Shown here piece after piece: positions 1 through 8,772 of a stretch of DNA of 64,000 nucleotides. The stretch spans positions 62,001 through 126,000 of the forward strand of contig CBDFLD010000016.1 of the NCBI GenBank assembly GCA_965249005.1, given 5' to 3'. The notes below the pieces were generated by a model, which was not told the DNA's origin, ran no database searches, and worked only from the letters and a program-made list of their open reading frames with translations. Position numbers and translations under genes: made by a program. Positions within the stretch are counted from its first letter, which is position 1, and each line of letters begins with the position of its first letter. Source of the DNA: CBDFLD01 sp965249005 (lineage in GTDB: Bacteria; Acidobacteriota; UBA6911).

Positions 1-446
1 CTTTCGTCCGCCGCTCTTCTTTCCGGCGCCGGATTCTCGAACCTACGAAGGATCGGCTCCGGGATCTTACCTCCAAACCGGGTCTTGATCTGCGCGAGGA
101 CCTTTTGGTTGACGGCCTCCGCAGTTAACTGAATCAACACCCACCGGTACCCCTTCCTCAACAATTTCGTTTCGTTCACGGAATCTCTCTGCTCGGATGT
201 CGAACACACAACGATCGCTCCGGGCACGAGATCTCGGTCCAGGAATGTCACCAAGCTCTCGTAGGACTTCCTTAACGGTTCCTTGAAGGGAGTCAAAATG
301 CTGGTGACCCCCGCATAGAGATCGACGTTCGGAACCGAACTCGGGAACCGAGTGAAGTGCTTCTCAAAACTATCCTGTTGACCGACGAGGCAGGGAGTAG
401 CCCCAATGAGCGCGAGACCGATTGCCGCTCCCGCGACGAGCTTCAT
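1..446 (-). CDS. Exported protein of unknown function, 3' end cut by window edge
   Basis: An open frame runs from an ATG at 446 to the window edge, giving at least 148 residues without a stop. The start is supported by an AAGGAGAG Shine-Dalgarno site six or so bases upstream. Residues 1-22 (MKLVAGAAIGLALIGATPCL) form a typical Sec signal peptide, followed by a soluble region with the segments GAIVVCSTSEQRDSVNETKL and KGYRWVLIQL. I do not recognise a domain. The mature protein is expected outside the cytoplasmic membrane. It lies upstream of nothing else visible, so its operon cannot be judged. The signal peptide and ribosome site make it a real gene; function is unknown. Confidence 0.7.
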   Translation of the reverse strand, partial: MKLVAGAAIGLALIGATPCLVGQQDSFEKHFTRFPSSVPNVDLYAGVTSILTPFKEPLRKSYESLVTFLDRDLVPGAIVVCSTSEQRDSVNETKLLRKGYRWVLIQLTAEAVNQKVLAQIKTRFGGKIPEPILRRFENPAPERRAADE

Positions 447-618
447 GGCTCTCTCCTTGGGATAATCATCGTTGACAGTTGTCCCTCAAAGGTGCTTACG
501 CCAAAACGGCCGCGTTGTTCCGCTTTTTTGTCGGCACGGGCAGGCAAGAACAGCCCTACGCTTCGAGGATTGTCAGTTTGTGCGGCTCAAAGAGCACGTA
601 GATTCGATCGCCTGAACT

Positions 619-1152
619 TCACTCTTTGGAGGCTTCAGGCGACCGCTGAGTTCCTATGACATCGAGGAGGGCAGCCGGAACTGGGGCATCACTACCGGCA
701 AATAGTTCCTTGACCATCTTTTGCTTGCGCCGTGCGAGACGACGAAAGGCCCGCACCGCCATGACACTCACGATGGCATTTCCGTCGTCCAGGCAGCGCC
801 TGAGTTCGGGAAAGAACTTCGGGACCGCACCGGGTTGTCGGTCGGCTATTTGCCCCAGGGTGTAGACGAGGTTCCATCGGACGTACGCGGACTCGTCGTT
901 GAGATGCTCGCACAGTCGATCCAGCACCCGAATCAATCGCGCCGGATGAGTCTGCGATAAACGAGCCAGGGTGGCTGCTGCTCGCCCGCGAATCGACCGG
1001 TCGCGATCGTCCAACATTCGAATGAGCTCCTCCAAGCGACGGGGATGATCCACGACCGTTCGGACGACTTCCGATGTCCGCAACTTTGACAGGGGGACTA
1101 TGGACTTCTTCTGATTCCGGGCAACCCGACGTCGAAATCTTGTCTCCACCAT
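619..1152 (-). CDS. HEAT-repeat protein
   Basis: A 177-residue protein made mostly of alpha-helical HEAT-like repeats: LEELIRMLDDRDRSIRGRAA, then a unit ending YVRWNLVYTLGQIADRQP, then a unit ending IVSVMAVRAFRRLARRK. Each pairs two amphipathic helices with the usual R-x-x-A-x-x-L pattern. Such repeats are protein-interaction scaffolds; no catalytic motif is seen. The frame is open to 1221, but the ATG at 1152 is preferred: it is preceded by a G-rich site (GGGGGGA) at proper distance, and the extra residues upstream are not repeat-like. It lies downstream of the oxidoreductase gene on the same strand with a 75-base gap, so cotranscription is possible. No signal peptide, so cytoplasmic. Confidence 0.72.
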   Translation of the reverse strand: MVETRFRRRVARNQKKSIVPLSKLRTSEVVRTVVDHPRRLEELIRMLDDRDRSIRGRAAATLARLSQTHPARLIRVLDRLCEHLNDESAYVRWNLVYTLGQIADRQPGAVPKFFPELRRCLDDGNAIVSVMAVRAFRRLARRKQKMVKELFAGSDAPVPAALLDVIGTQRSPEASKE

Positions 1153-1227
1153 ATTCTCAATCCCCCCGCGCAGAAGATATCGGAGACCAACGAAGTCCCC
1201 GACTCGCAAACAACAGAACACCAGTGC

Positions 1228-2574
1228 CTAGGCAACCATCGCTTCCCGACGAAAGTCCCAGCTCACCATTGTCCGAGCACGCACCGAGGCGTTAATCAGG
1301 TGTGCACAGGACGCTGCTCGATGCCCCACGACAGAATCCTCCCAGGGTTGCTTGCCGGTTCGCACCGATGCAAAGAAGTTTCGCAGGTGCGCGACGGTGG
1401 CACCGAGACCGACCTCTCGATAGTGTTCAGCTTCGGCCACAATCTCCGGCTCTCGCGTTTCCGGAAGTTCTTCTCGCAGAACATCCGGGTCTCGATAATA
1501 CGCCGCCTCGAGCTCGCCCGGCCAGCTCTCGACGATCCAACGATTGTCCTCAGAAACGACTTCCGGATAGAAGGCAAGTGAATCCCCCAGGATCAACGTC
1601 CCTAGAGTACCCATGATCTGGAATCCACTGCCGCTACTGGACTGATTGTTGAAGGTACTGCTCAAATTGACCACGAATCCTTCCGGGTACTCCAGAATCG
1701 CATTGATCGTGTCCGGCACGTCTCGCGAGTCCTTCCATCGGTATAGCTGTCCCATCGCCATGACTCGCGACGGCATTCGAGCATTCATCATGAAGTGGAT
1801 GCCCGTAACGAGATGGACGAAAAGGTCGGTCGCAATCCCGCCGGAATAATCTTGGTAGCAACGCCATCGAAAGAAACGGGCATAGTCGACCGCACGTTTG
1901 GGCGCAGGCCCCAGAAACATGTACCAATTCACCGAGTCGGGCGACGCGTCACTCGGTATCGGATAGATCCATGCTCCGCTCGCCGTATTTCGATTGAAAG
2001 AAGCGCGGATCATGGTCACCTTTCCAAGCCTTCCCGTGGCAATGAACTCACGTGCCTTCTGCTGAATCCGCGAACTCACACCCTGACTGCCGACCTGTAC
2101 GATCCGGCCCGTCACCCGTGCTTCTTCGATAATCTCGTTTCCCTCAGCAATGCCGTACGTCATCGGCTTCTCTACGTACACGTGCTTTCCAGCGCGCAAT
2201 GATTCCAAGATCATGGGCGCATGCCAATGGTCCGGAGTTCCAATCACAACAGCATCGATCGCTGGATCTGCAATGATCGTGCGGTAATCCCCATAGTTCT
2301 TTGCTCGGCCACCGGTGCGCTCGATGGCGCGTTCGACCCTCCCCTTGTATGCGTCGCACACACCAACAATCTCAACATCGGGAAGTGATCGGGTTGCCTC
2401 CAAGAGTTCTTGTGCACGCGCCCCCACACCCATCATGCCAACAGTGATTCGGTCGCTAGCGTTTGAACGGTCGCTCGCTCGCCCATCACCGGGCTCAAGA
2501 CTCATTGCAGCGGTCGCGCTTAATGCCGTTCTCTGGATGAATTCTCTGCGATCGATTCTACTTCGCTTGGACAT
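1228..2574 (-). CDS. Gfo/Idh/MocA family oxidoreductase, Tat-exported
   Basis: NAD(P)-dependent dehydrogenase of the Gfo/Idh/MocA family, about 448 residues. The N terminus (RIDRREFIQRTALSATAAMS) is a twin-arginine signal, so a folded, cofactor-loaded enzyme would be exported. The Rossmann fold follows (ITVGMMGVGARAQELL), then the conserved VIGTPDHWHAPM and HVYVEKPMT segments; the EKP lysine is the family's catalytic one. The C-terminal half is the alpha/beta substrate domain. Substrates in this family are usually sugars or cyclitols; this one cannot be named. The frame is open to 2658, but the ATG at 2574 puts the Tat motif near the N terminus as expected. No strong Shine-Dalgarno site is seen, so the start is less sure. 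Confidence 0.85.
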   Translation of the reverse strand: MSKRSRIDRREFIQRTALSATAAMSLEPGDGRASDRSNASDRITVGMMGVGARAQELLEATRSLPDVEIVGVCDAYKGRVERAIERTGGRAKNYGDYRTIIADPAIDAVVIGTPDHWHAPMILESLRAGKHVYVEKPMTYGIAEGNEIIEEARVTGRIVQVGSQGVSSRIQQKAREFIATGRLGKVTMIRASFNRNTASGAWIYPIPSDASPDSVNWYMFLGPAPKRAVDYARFFRWRCYQDYSGGIATDLFVHLVTGIHFMMNARMPSRVMAMGQLYRWKDSRDVPDTINAILEYPEGFVVNLSSTFNNQSSSGSGFQIMGTLGTLILGDSLAFYPEVVSEDNRWIVESWPGELEAAYYRDPDVLREELPETREPEIVAEAEHYREVGLGATVAHLRNFFASVRTGKQPWEDSVVGHRAASCAHLINASVRARTMVSWDFRREAMVA

Positions 2575-2882
2575 ACCGTTGACCGATGCAACTGGTTGGA
2601 TCGAATTTGGAGATGAAACCGAGCTTCCTTTTCTCATTCCGCAGTATGCCGTGCGCAAACATCGATGTCAATGGCACTAAGAAACTAGATTCCGTCGTAA
2701 AGCATTGTCCTGTGAGAACCCGCCGATACGGCGTCTTTCAACCTCAATAGTGTATCGGTTCACTCCCGGCCGCGCTGTAGTTCGAACACTGTTTTGTGAT
2801 TTGGCGCACAGGTTTCTCATAGCATAGAATTGTCTCTCGCTACGATACTATTTCGAAGACCGCATCTAATCATTTGCTCTAG
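2575..2882. other. Gene-free stretch between oxidoreductase and IS element
   Basis: About 300 bases between the probable oxidoreductase start and the left end of the insertion sequence. It presumably holds the oxidoreductase promoter on the minus strand; I see no convincing -35/-10 pair, RNA gene or repeat. The last four bases (CTAG, 2879-2882) are the target duplication of the neighbouring element. Confidence 0.5.
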
Positions 2883-4273
2883 CAGCCCGTGGCTAAAACC
2901 GGATGGAGCACAGATCCACGGACAACGATGATCCTGGGGCATACTGGATGGAAGTCATCTACAGATGGTTCCCTCAGCCAAAAAGCGGCCCAGATCGACC
3001 TCGACCATCTGAAAAAGGCCAAGATACGCGTCAGAAAGGCGCAGAGACGCCCCTGCAGACTCCGCGGCGTGCCCACGCCATACAGCTGTCGCATCAGCAG
3101 TCCGAGATTCAATGCACCGACATGAAGCAGCAACCGTTTGAGGATGTTTGGATGACCACGGAGATATGTCCGCCGCATTGCACCTGTTTCATAGAGGTGT
3201 GCACAAGGTCGTTCCAGTCGTTCTCCCCGTTGGCGAAGCAGGCGCTTTCCCCGTTCTCCTCGGATACGTCTACGATTTCGGTACACGGCATCCCGCGCAC
3301 GGGTGTTCCCGTGCCACCGCCGTTTACCCCGCTTTGGTTCGGAAATGTAGCTTCGGATCTCCAGTTGCTCGAGATCTTCTACCAGTTGCGTGCTGTGATA
3401 TCCCTTGTCGGTCACAAGCTCCTGCAGTCTATCGCTTTCAGGCAGCACACCCTCGAGTTGTTCGGCCGCTTCAATGAGCGTCTTCTTGATCGTCGTCGTA
3501 TCGCCCTGGTTGGCTCCCTGAACCGTGATGCCAACCACCGCTCCGGTTTCCAGATCCACGGCGTGTTCGGCCTTGTGAGCCAGATGCGTGCGGCCGTCCT
3601 TCATCTTGGTGATGCGGGCGTCCGGATCCTGCGGGTGCTGCCAGTCATCGTTGGAACCCTTCTTCGGCCGCTTGCGATCTATGCGCGCCAGATCCTCCCG
3701 GGTCGGTGTCTCAATACCCGATTCCTGTGCCAGTTTCGTCAAGTAGGTCTCGTAACTGTCTCCGGTATCCCGCCGTACAATGCTGCGCAAAGCCGCGTTG
3801 GCTTCCAGAGTGGTCGCATCCACCCCGAGGGTCTTGCCCTTCACCAGGTCCGCCTCAGCGAGCCGGCTCAGGATCCAGGCAAAGACTGCGCTATGCGTCT
3901 CCACATCCATGCGCCGTCGCGTGCGGGAGATCGTCGAATGATCCGACGGATCCTCGCCCCACTCGAGTCCCAAGAACCCGCGCAGGCTCAGCGAATCGGC
4001 AGCACGCCAGGCGATAGCTCGCTCCGAATCCAGTCCCTCGAAGTATCCGATCATCAAAAGACGGAAGTATCGACCAGGTGCCAGACTTGGGCGACCCATC
4101 TTGGGTGCATAAAAACACGCACATCGCTGCTCGACAAACTCGTCAAACCCGGCTTCGTCGAGCACCTGATTCAATCGCTGGTAGAAAGGGTGGGATGCAC
4201 TCCTGGGGAGATGTTGAGTCGGCACCCACATGTTGGTCTGCTTCGACTTGCGTTTCTTTTTTCCCATGGCCAT
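2879..4273 (-). CDS. DDE transposase of IS5/IS1182 type
   Basis: A 464-residue transposase. The N-terminal part (residues about 50-115) is the DUF772-like helical region, with RYFRLLMIGYFEGLDSERAI and DPSDHSTISRTRRRMD. The RNase H-like DDE domain follows: first aspartate in KTLGVDATTLEANA, second in LVTDKGYHS, and a candidate catalytic glutamate in the basic region near RGERLERPCAHL. The frame is intact, so the enzyme may be active. The start ATG at 4273 is followed by a second in-frame ATG two codons on. The last codons lie inside the terminal repeat, and the TAG stop (2879-2881) is supplied by the flanking CTAG, outside the element proper. Confidence 0.88.
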   Translation of the reverse strand: MAMGKKKRKSKQTNMWVPTQHLPRSASHPFYQRLNQVLDEAGFDEFVEQRCACFYAPKMGRPSLAPGRYFRLLMIGYFEGLDSERAIAWRAADSLSLRGFLGLEWGEDPSDHSTISRTRRRMDVETHSAVFAWILSRLAEADLVKGKTLGVDATTLEANAALRSIVRRDTGDSYETYLTKLAQESGIETPTREDLARIDRKRPKKGSNDDWQHPQDPDARITKMKDGRTHLAHKAEHAVDLETGAVVGITVQGANQGDTTTIKKTLIEAAEQLEGVLPESDRLQELVTDKGYHSTQLVEDLEQLEIRSYISEPKRGKRRWHGNTRARDAVYRNRRRIRGERGKRLLRQRGERLERPCAHLYETGAMRRTYLRGHPNILKRLLLHVGALNLGLLMRQLYGVGTPRSLQGRLCAFLTRILAFFRWSRSIWAAFWLREPSVDDFHPVCPRIIVVRGSVLHPVLATGC

Positions 4274-4348
4274 GCGTCGATTTTAGTCGAAGCGCAGTAG
4301 AGAGTCGATTGCGAACAAAAGGATTTACCAGACTTTTACCACGGACTG
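2883..4348 (-). mobile_element. IS5/IS1182-like insertion sequence, complete
   Basis: A 1466-base element with imperfect terminal inverted repeats: CAGCCCGTGGCTAAAA at 2883 and TTTTACCACGGACTG ending at 4348. Both ends are flanked by CTAG (2879-2882 and 4349-4352), read here as a 4-base target duplication. CTAG-like 4-base targets are known for the IS5 group. It carries one transposase gene on the minus strand that runs into the left terminal repeat. Because CTAG is palindromic, these four bases could instead be the outermost inverted repeat. The element is intergenic and breaks no visible gene. Confidence 0.8.
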
Positions 4349-4533
4349 CTAGGCCACTCCTGACTAATCGAGCATTCATGTTGTGGCGAGAGCTGATGTG
4401 GGAAGCGCATCGTAGATTCTTAACGGGATGAGGAGCAAGCAGCCGATCGAATCCGCCCTCCACTGTTAACACTTTGTCGACGCGGATCCTCAGGCTATCA
4501 TTTCCTGAGCAGGTGATTAGACAAGGAGGGTGG

Positions 4534-5397
4534 GTGGCTTCTAACCAATACGTCCGGAACGTCAACGTCTCGGACTTTCCACGCGACGTGCTGGACGAAT
4601 CTCGTCAGAGACCCGTTCTAGTAGACTTTTGGGCCTCTTGGTGTGGACCATGTCGTATCCTTGCCCCGGTTCTCGAGCGTTTGGCGGAAGAGTTCGATGG
4701 AGCGTTTCGGTTGGCCAAGATAGACACAGAGGCCAATCCGGAGTTGGCCACACACTTTCAAATCCGGAGCATCCCTCACGTAAAGCTTTTCAAGGATGGA
4801 AAGGTCGTAGACGAGTTCATGGGTGCCATTTCAGAATCCGACGCGCGTCAGTTCCTGAGAAAACATTGCCCGGCGGAAATAGACCGGCTGTACGCCTCCG
4901 GTGTCGCCCTCATGGAGGAAGGTCGAGTTTCCGAAGCCAAGCTTCACTTTCAAGACGCACTGAAGCACGACGACGCCCATGGGGGAACCTTGCTTCAGCT
5001 CGGAAAGATCGAGGAGGCGGAGGGCGATCACGATTCTGCTACCGGTTACTGGAACCGGGTCCCGCCGTCATCCGAGCATTATCCCGCACTGGAAAACCTG
5101 CGCCGGACCTCGGATTTCCGGGCGGTCTGCGAGAGTCATGGCGGAATCGAGCGCTGCGCGTCGGACGCCACGCAGCGGCCAGAAGATCTGGATACTCGGT
5201 ATAGCTACGGTTGTTGCTTGGCGACTGCAGGTCGGTACCCGCAGGCGTTGGCGGAGTTCCTTTACGTTATCGCCCGCGATAAACATTTTCTGGATGACGG
5301 CGCGAGAAAGGCAATGATTGCGATATTCGCCCTCATCGGAGAGCGAAGCCCACTCGCCGAGGAATACCGGAAGCGTCTCGCACAGGTCCTCTTCTAG
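4534..5397 (+). CDS. Thioredoxin-TPR protein, CnoX/YbbN-like
   Basis: A 287-residue protein. Residues about 10-115 are a thioredoxin fold with an active-site WCGPC (Cys37 and Cys40) and the cis-proline segment IRSIPHVKLF. The C-terminal part is a TPR-type helical region (LYASGVALMEEGRVSEAKLH and GTLLQLGKIEEAEGD are repeats). This matches CnoX/YbbN co-chaperones, which protect clients from oxidative aggregation and pass them to chaperones. E. coli YbbN lacks the CxxC; this one keeps it, so redox activity is expected. The start is GTG at 4534, four bases after an AAGGAGG site; the in-frame ATG at 4474 lacks such a site. Cytoplasmic; first gene of a forward run with the symporter. Confidence 0.85.
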   Translation: MASNQYVRNVNVSDFPRDVLDESRQRPVLVDFWASWCGPCRILAPVLERLAEEFDGAFRLAKIDTEANPELATHFQIRSIPHVKLFKDGKVVDEFMGAISESDARQFLRKHCPAEIDRLYASGVALMEEGRVSEAKLHFQDALKHDDAHGGTLLQLGKIEEAEGDHDSATGYWNRVPPSSEHYPALENLRRTSDFRAVCESHGGIERCASDATQRPEDLDTRYSYGCCLATAGRYPQALAEFLYVIARDKHFLDDGARKAMIAIFALIGERSPLAEEYRKRLAQVLF

Positions 5398-5475
5398 TCG
5401 CTTTGTCGGGAACCTTGGGCAAACATCTCATTACTCCCAAATGCCTGCCCGGTTCCCCCCGGCTGGAGCACCGCA

Positions 5476-6885
5476 TTGAATTGGACACTGCTGCTTCTAC
5501 TAGCTTACTCCGCCCTTCTCATTGGACTGGGCGCTTATCTCGCTCGCCGGGTGCGCTCGGCGACGGATTTTCTAGTCGCCGGACGCCGGCTGGGACCAGG
5601 ACTGATCTTCACCACTTTCCTGGCAGCCAATATCGGTGCTGGATCAACCGTCAACGTGGCTGCTCGTGGCTATACCGATGGCTGGTCTGCCTGGTGGTGG
5701 GTCGGCTCAGCCGGAATCGGGTGCTTGATTCTTGCCCACACTATCGGACCCCGCATCTGGCGTATCGCCCACGATCGACGCTTGCACACCCTAGGCGACT
5801 ATCTCGAGTTCCGGTACAACCGAGCCGTAAGGGGGGTCGTCGCGATCATCTTGTGGATCGGCACGCTAGGACTTCTTGCCGCGCAAATCATGGCGATTTC
5901 CATCATCCTTCACGTAGTCATGGGCATTCCCAAGTGGCAGGGTTGCGTTTGGGGCGGGCTCGTCATGATCTCATACTTCACGGCGGGAGGTCTGTTCAGC
6001 TCCGCGTGGGTCAACCTCGTCGAGTTGTTTGTCTTGATCGTGGGTTTTGTCCTTGCCATCCCGTACGGGATAGATTCGTCGGGAGGGTGGGACCAGGTTG
6101 TTTCCCGATTGGCCGGCCAACTTGGAGACACGGCAACCCAACAGTATTTGAGCCCCGTTGGGATCGGAATGGGTGGGGTGCTCTATTACGTCGCTCTGTT
6201 AACTCCTTCGTTCATTGTCTCTCCGGGATTGATCCAGAAGGTCTATGGAGCTCGTTCGGAGTCCGCCGTGCGGATGGGGGTCTCCTTGAACGGCGTGGCG
6301 CTATTGCTGTTTTCACTGATCCCGACCTGTATCGGGATTATTGCGGCTGCGAGGCTCCCCGAGCTCCCGGATCCCGAATCGGCGCTCCCGAGCTTCATGA
6401 TCGAAATACTCCCTCACTGGCTGGCCGTTTTGGGTCTAGCGGCGATATTCTCTGCCGAGGTCAGCACCTGTGACGCCGTTCTCTTCATGCTTTCAACGTC
6501 GTTGACCGTCGATCTTTATCGTGCCTTTATCCATCCCCGCGCGTCCGAGGCGCGGTTGCTCCGCGTGAGCAGGATCTCATCCGTCACTGCCGGACTCTTG
6601 GGAATCGTGGTGGCTATCGCGGCTCCCTCGATCCTCTCGTCGCTCACCCTTTTCTATAGCCTTGTTTCAGTTTCACTTTTCGTACCGGTAGTATCCGGAG
6701 TCTATTCAAAGAAGCCGACCGCGGCGGCCGCCCTCTCCTCCATCTTGATCTCTGTGCCCGCAACGTTGGGAACACACCACTTTCTGGGAGGTCGGTTTCT
6801 CGGCATCCTCAACCCGTTTGCGTTAGGCATTCTCGTATCCTTGGTTGTCTTCTGGACCGTCAGCGCTCGCCAAAAGAAGCTGTAA
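5476..6885 (+). CDS. Sodium:solute symporter (SSS family)
   Basis: A 469-residue membrane protein with about 13 transmembrane helices, the usual size and topology of SSS (SLC5-type) transporters. Family hallmarks are the early SATDFLVAGRRLGPGLIFTT segment, GAGSTVNVAARGYTDG, and the loop DRRLHTLGDYLEFRYNRAV. It moves a solute into the cell with sodium; the solute cannot be read from sequence. The start is TTG at 5476, seven bases after a GGAG site. It follows the thioredoxin-TPR gene by 78 bases on the same strand. An overlapping 356-codon frame in another phase is a shadow. Confidence 0.88.
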   Translation: MNWTLLLLLAYSALLIGLGAYLARRVRSATDFLVAGRRLGPGLIFTTFLAANIGAGSTVNVAARGYTDGWSAWWWVGSAGIGCLILAHTIGPRIWRIAHDRRLHTLGDYLEFRYNRAVRGVVAIILWIGTLGLLAAQIMAISIILHVVMGIPKWQGCVWGGLVMISYFTAGGLFSSAWVNLVELFVLIVGFVLAIPYGIDSSGGWDQVVSRLAGQLGDTATQQYLSPVGIGMGGVLYYVALLTPSFIVSPGLIQKVYGARSESAVRMGVSLNGVALLLFSLIPTCIGIIAAARLPELPDPESALPSFMIEILPHWLAVLGLAAIFSAEVSTCDAVLFMLSTSLTVDLYRAFIHPRASEARLLRVSRISSVTAGLLGIVVAIAAPSILSSLTLFYSLVSVSLFVPVVSGVYSKKPTAAAALSSILISVPATLGTHHFLGGRFLGILNPFALGILVSLVVFWTVSARQKKL

Positions 6886-7005
6886 CGGCACACGGTCTAC
6901 ACAGCCCTGGCGCGTACCGACTCCCGCTTGCGGAACGATGGACTTGCCCATACCGAGTTTTCAAAGCTTGCGGATTGTGATACTTTCGTTTGAGGACATA
7001 CCGCC

Positions 7006-7929
7006 TTGAAGATCCTGATCGCCGAAGACGATTTCTACGAGCGTCTCCTTCTCGAGAGTTCCCTCATGGACTGGGGCTACGACGTCGTATCCGTTTCTGA
7101 CGGCATCGAAGCATGGGAAAAACTGCAAGCCAGAGAGAGTCCACACATCGCCATATTGAAGAGGCGAATTCAAGGTTTCGACGGTGTCGAGGTTTGCCGT
7201 ATGCTCCGTGACTCTCGCAAGATTCCCTATACCTACATCATCCTTTTCGGGGACCGTGAAGGGGAAGATGAGTATCGCAGGGGCATGGCGGCGGGCGCAG
7301 ACGACTATCTCATCCATCCCTATAGGGATTATGAGTTGCGAGCCCGGCTGGCTGTCGGGAGCCGGATCCTGGAAATGCAGCAGGCACTTCTGGAAGCCCA
7401 CCAGGAACTGCGAGCGCAAGCATCCCACGACCAGTTGACTGGCCTTTGGAGCAGATCCGAAATATTTGATCGCCTGGATCGCGAGCTCGCACGCTCTCAC
7501 CGTAGCCCAGCGGATGCGAACCTGAGCATTGTGTTGGCCGACCTGGATCACTTCAAAGAGATCAATGATACCTACGGCCATCTCATCGGAGACGAGGTAC
7601 TCCGAGAGACCGCGCGTCGGATGCTCTCCTCCGTGCGCAACTACGATTGGATCGGAAGGTACGGCGGCGAGGAAGTACTCATCGTCTTGCCGGGCTGTGA
7701 CTCTGCGGCCGCGTTCAAGATGGCTGAGCGGATTCGAATCAGTATCTCCAGAGAACCCATCGCAACAACTGACGGCCCAACCATTGTCAGTATCAGCCTG
7801 GGGGTCACGTCGAGTAGTTCGGCCAACAGTAGCGATTTGAACGCGCTCATTCGCGCCGCCGACTCTGCGCTCTACCAGGCGAAGAAACGAGGGCGCAACC
7901 GCGTCGAAATGGCGAAGCTATCAGTATAA
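7006..7929 (+). CDS. Receiver-GGDEF diguanylate cyclase with degenerate receiver
   Basis: A 307-residue response-regulator-like diguanylate cyclase. Residues 1-120 are a receiver domain with the acidic pocket (E7, D8, D9), but the phospho-accepting Asp position is Lys52 (AILKRRIQGFDG). Residues 135-300 are a GGDEF domain with an intact GGEEV signature (220-224). An inhibitory RxxD site (R211-D214) sits five residues before it, as in PleD, so it should make c-di-GMP and be feedback-inhibited. Lys at the phospho-site means control is unlikely to be by standard phosphorylation. The start is TTG at 7006 after a TGAGGA site nine bases upstream. It is about 120 bases downstream of the symporter. 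Confidence 0.9.
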   Translation: MKILIAEDDFYERLLLESSLMDWGYDVVSVSDGIEAWEKLQARESPHIAILKRRIQGFDGVEVCRMLRDSRKIPYTYIILFGDREGEDEYRRGMAAGADDYLIHPYRDYELRARLAVGSRILEMQQALLEAHQELRAQASHDQLTGLWSRSEIFDRLDRELARSHRSPADANLSIVLADLDHFKEINDTYGHLIGDEVLRETARRMLSSVRNYDWIGRYGGEEVLIVLPGCDSAAAFKMAERIRISISREPIATTDGPTIVSISLGVTSSSSANSSDLNALIRAADSALYQAKKRGRNRVEMAKLSV

Positions 7930-8057
7930 ATGCGCTGATCTTCCGTCCCGCGTCTGCTATGCCAATTGGCGCCAACCTGAGGACCACCGCAAGAACCCGC
8001 CGACCGGCCACACCAAAAGGGCCGAATCGCCCAACCGGCGTCGGACGTCCAGTGGAG

Positions 8058-8588
8058 CTAGCGCTGTGGTCTTCTCAAGACCTGCAGATGTTCTCGAAAC
8101 GTAGATCGAATGGCGATGAATTCATCGCGATCGATCTTTATCTCGTCTGCAATCTGCCGGATTTCGTCACTCTCGACGCTACTAATGGACTGATCGGCCG
8201 CCGAAACGCTGAACAGGCAGTGCAGCAAGGCGATCTTCTGCTCTTTCGACGCCAGCTTGCTGAACTCACGCGTGACCAGAAAATTCTCGGTACTGCCGAA
8301 AAGGATGTTTTGCGTTTTCGCCATTTGCACAACGATGATTGCCTGCTCCTCAGGAAGATGTGCCTCTGCCACGATGATGCGTTCCATGCTTCGTGTTTCT
8401 TGTTCACTCACCTCCAGATCTGCACGCGCGACCCTACTGAGGATGTAGGCAAACGAGGCAATGAATCTTGCCCTGTCCGGATCCATTCGGTCCAGTGAAT
8501 CGGCTATTTCCCTTATCGCGTCGATCTCAGCGGAAGGATTAGAAGCGAGACGCCCTGGATCCAGGCCTAGGAATTTCAAAATGGACAT
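8058..8588 (-). CDS. TerB-like protein
   Basis: A 176-residue, mostly helical protein resembling the TerB/tellurite-resistance-like family. The signature is two related halves with conserved acidic motifs: SRVARADLEVSEQETRSMER and SVSAADQSISSVESDEIRQI. In TerB these acidic residues bind metal, and the fold is linked to stress responses and membrane-associated complexes; the exact role here is unknown. The frame is open to 8708, but the ATG at 8588 is preceded by a clear GGGAGG site and starts MSILKFLGLDPG. No signal peptide, so cytoplasmic. It stands alone, convergent with the cyclase gene. Confidence 0.75.
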   Translation of the reverse strand: MSILKFLGLDPGRLASNPSAEIDAIREIADSLDRMDPDRARFIASFAYILSRVARADLEVSEQETRSMERIIVAEAHLPEEQAIIVVQMAKTQNILFGSTENFLVTREFSKLASKEQKIALLHCLFSVSAADQSISSVESDEIRQIADEIKIDRDEFIAIRSTFREHLQVLRRPQR

Positions 8589-8772
8589 CGAGGTCCTCCC
8601 TGAGAGTCTATCGGCGGACATAAGTCGAGTCCGTCCCGGCTCAACGGTTGCTGCCTTCAGCCAACGCGCTTCCCAAACCACCTGGCAAGCCGAGTCCAAT
8701 TTCACCAAATCGAAAACAGCACAACCGGTTCCACCCGCGCTACCCTAGCGGATCACAAACGAGAAAGAAAGG

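Noticed and set aside
2903..4300. Long plus-strand open frame of 465 codons
   Set aside because: It is antisense to the IS transposase, which has clear family motifs; no known protein pattern in this frame.
5403..6473. Plus-strand frame of 356 codons overlapping the symporter
   Set aside because: Arg/Ser/His-rich shadow in another phase of the SSS gene, which has the real membrane-protein pattern.
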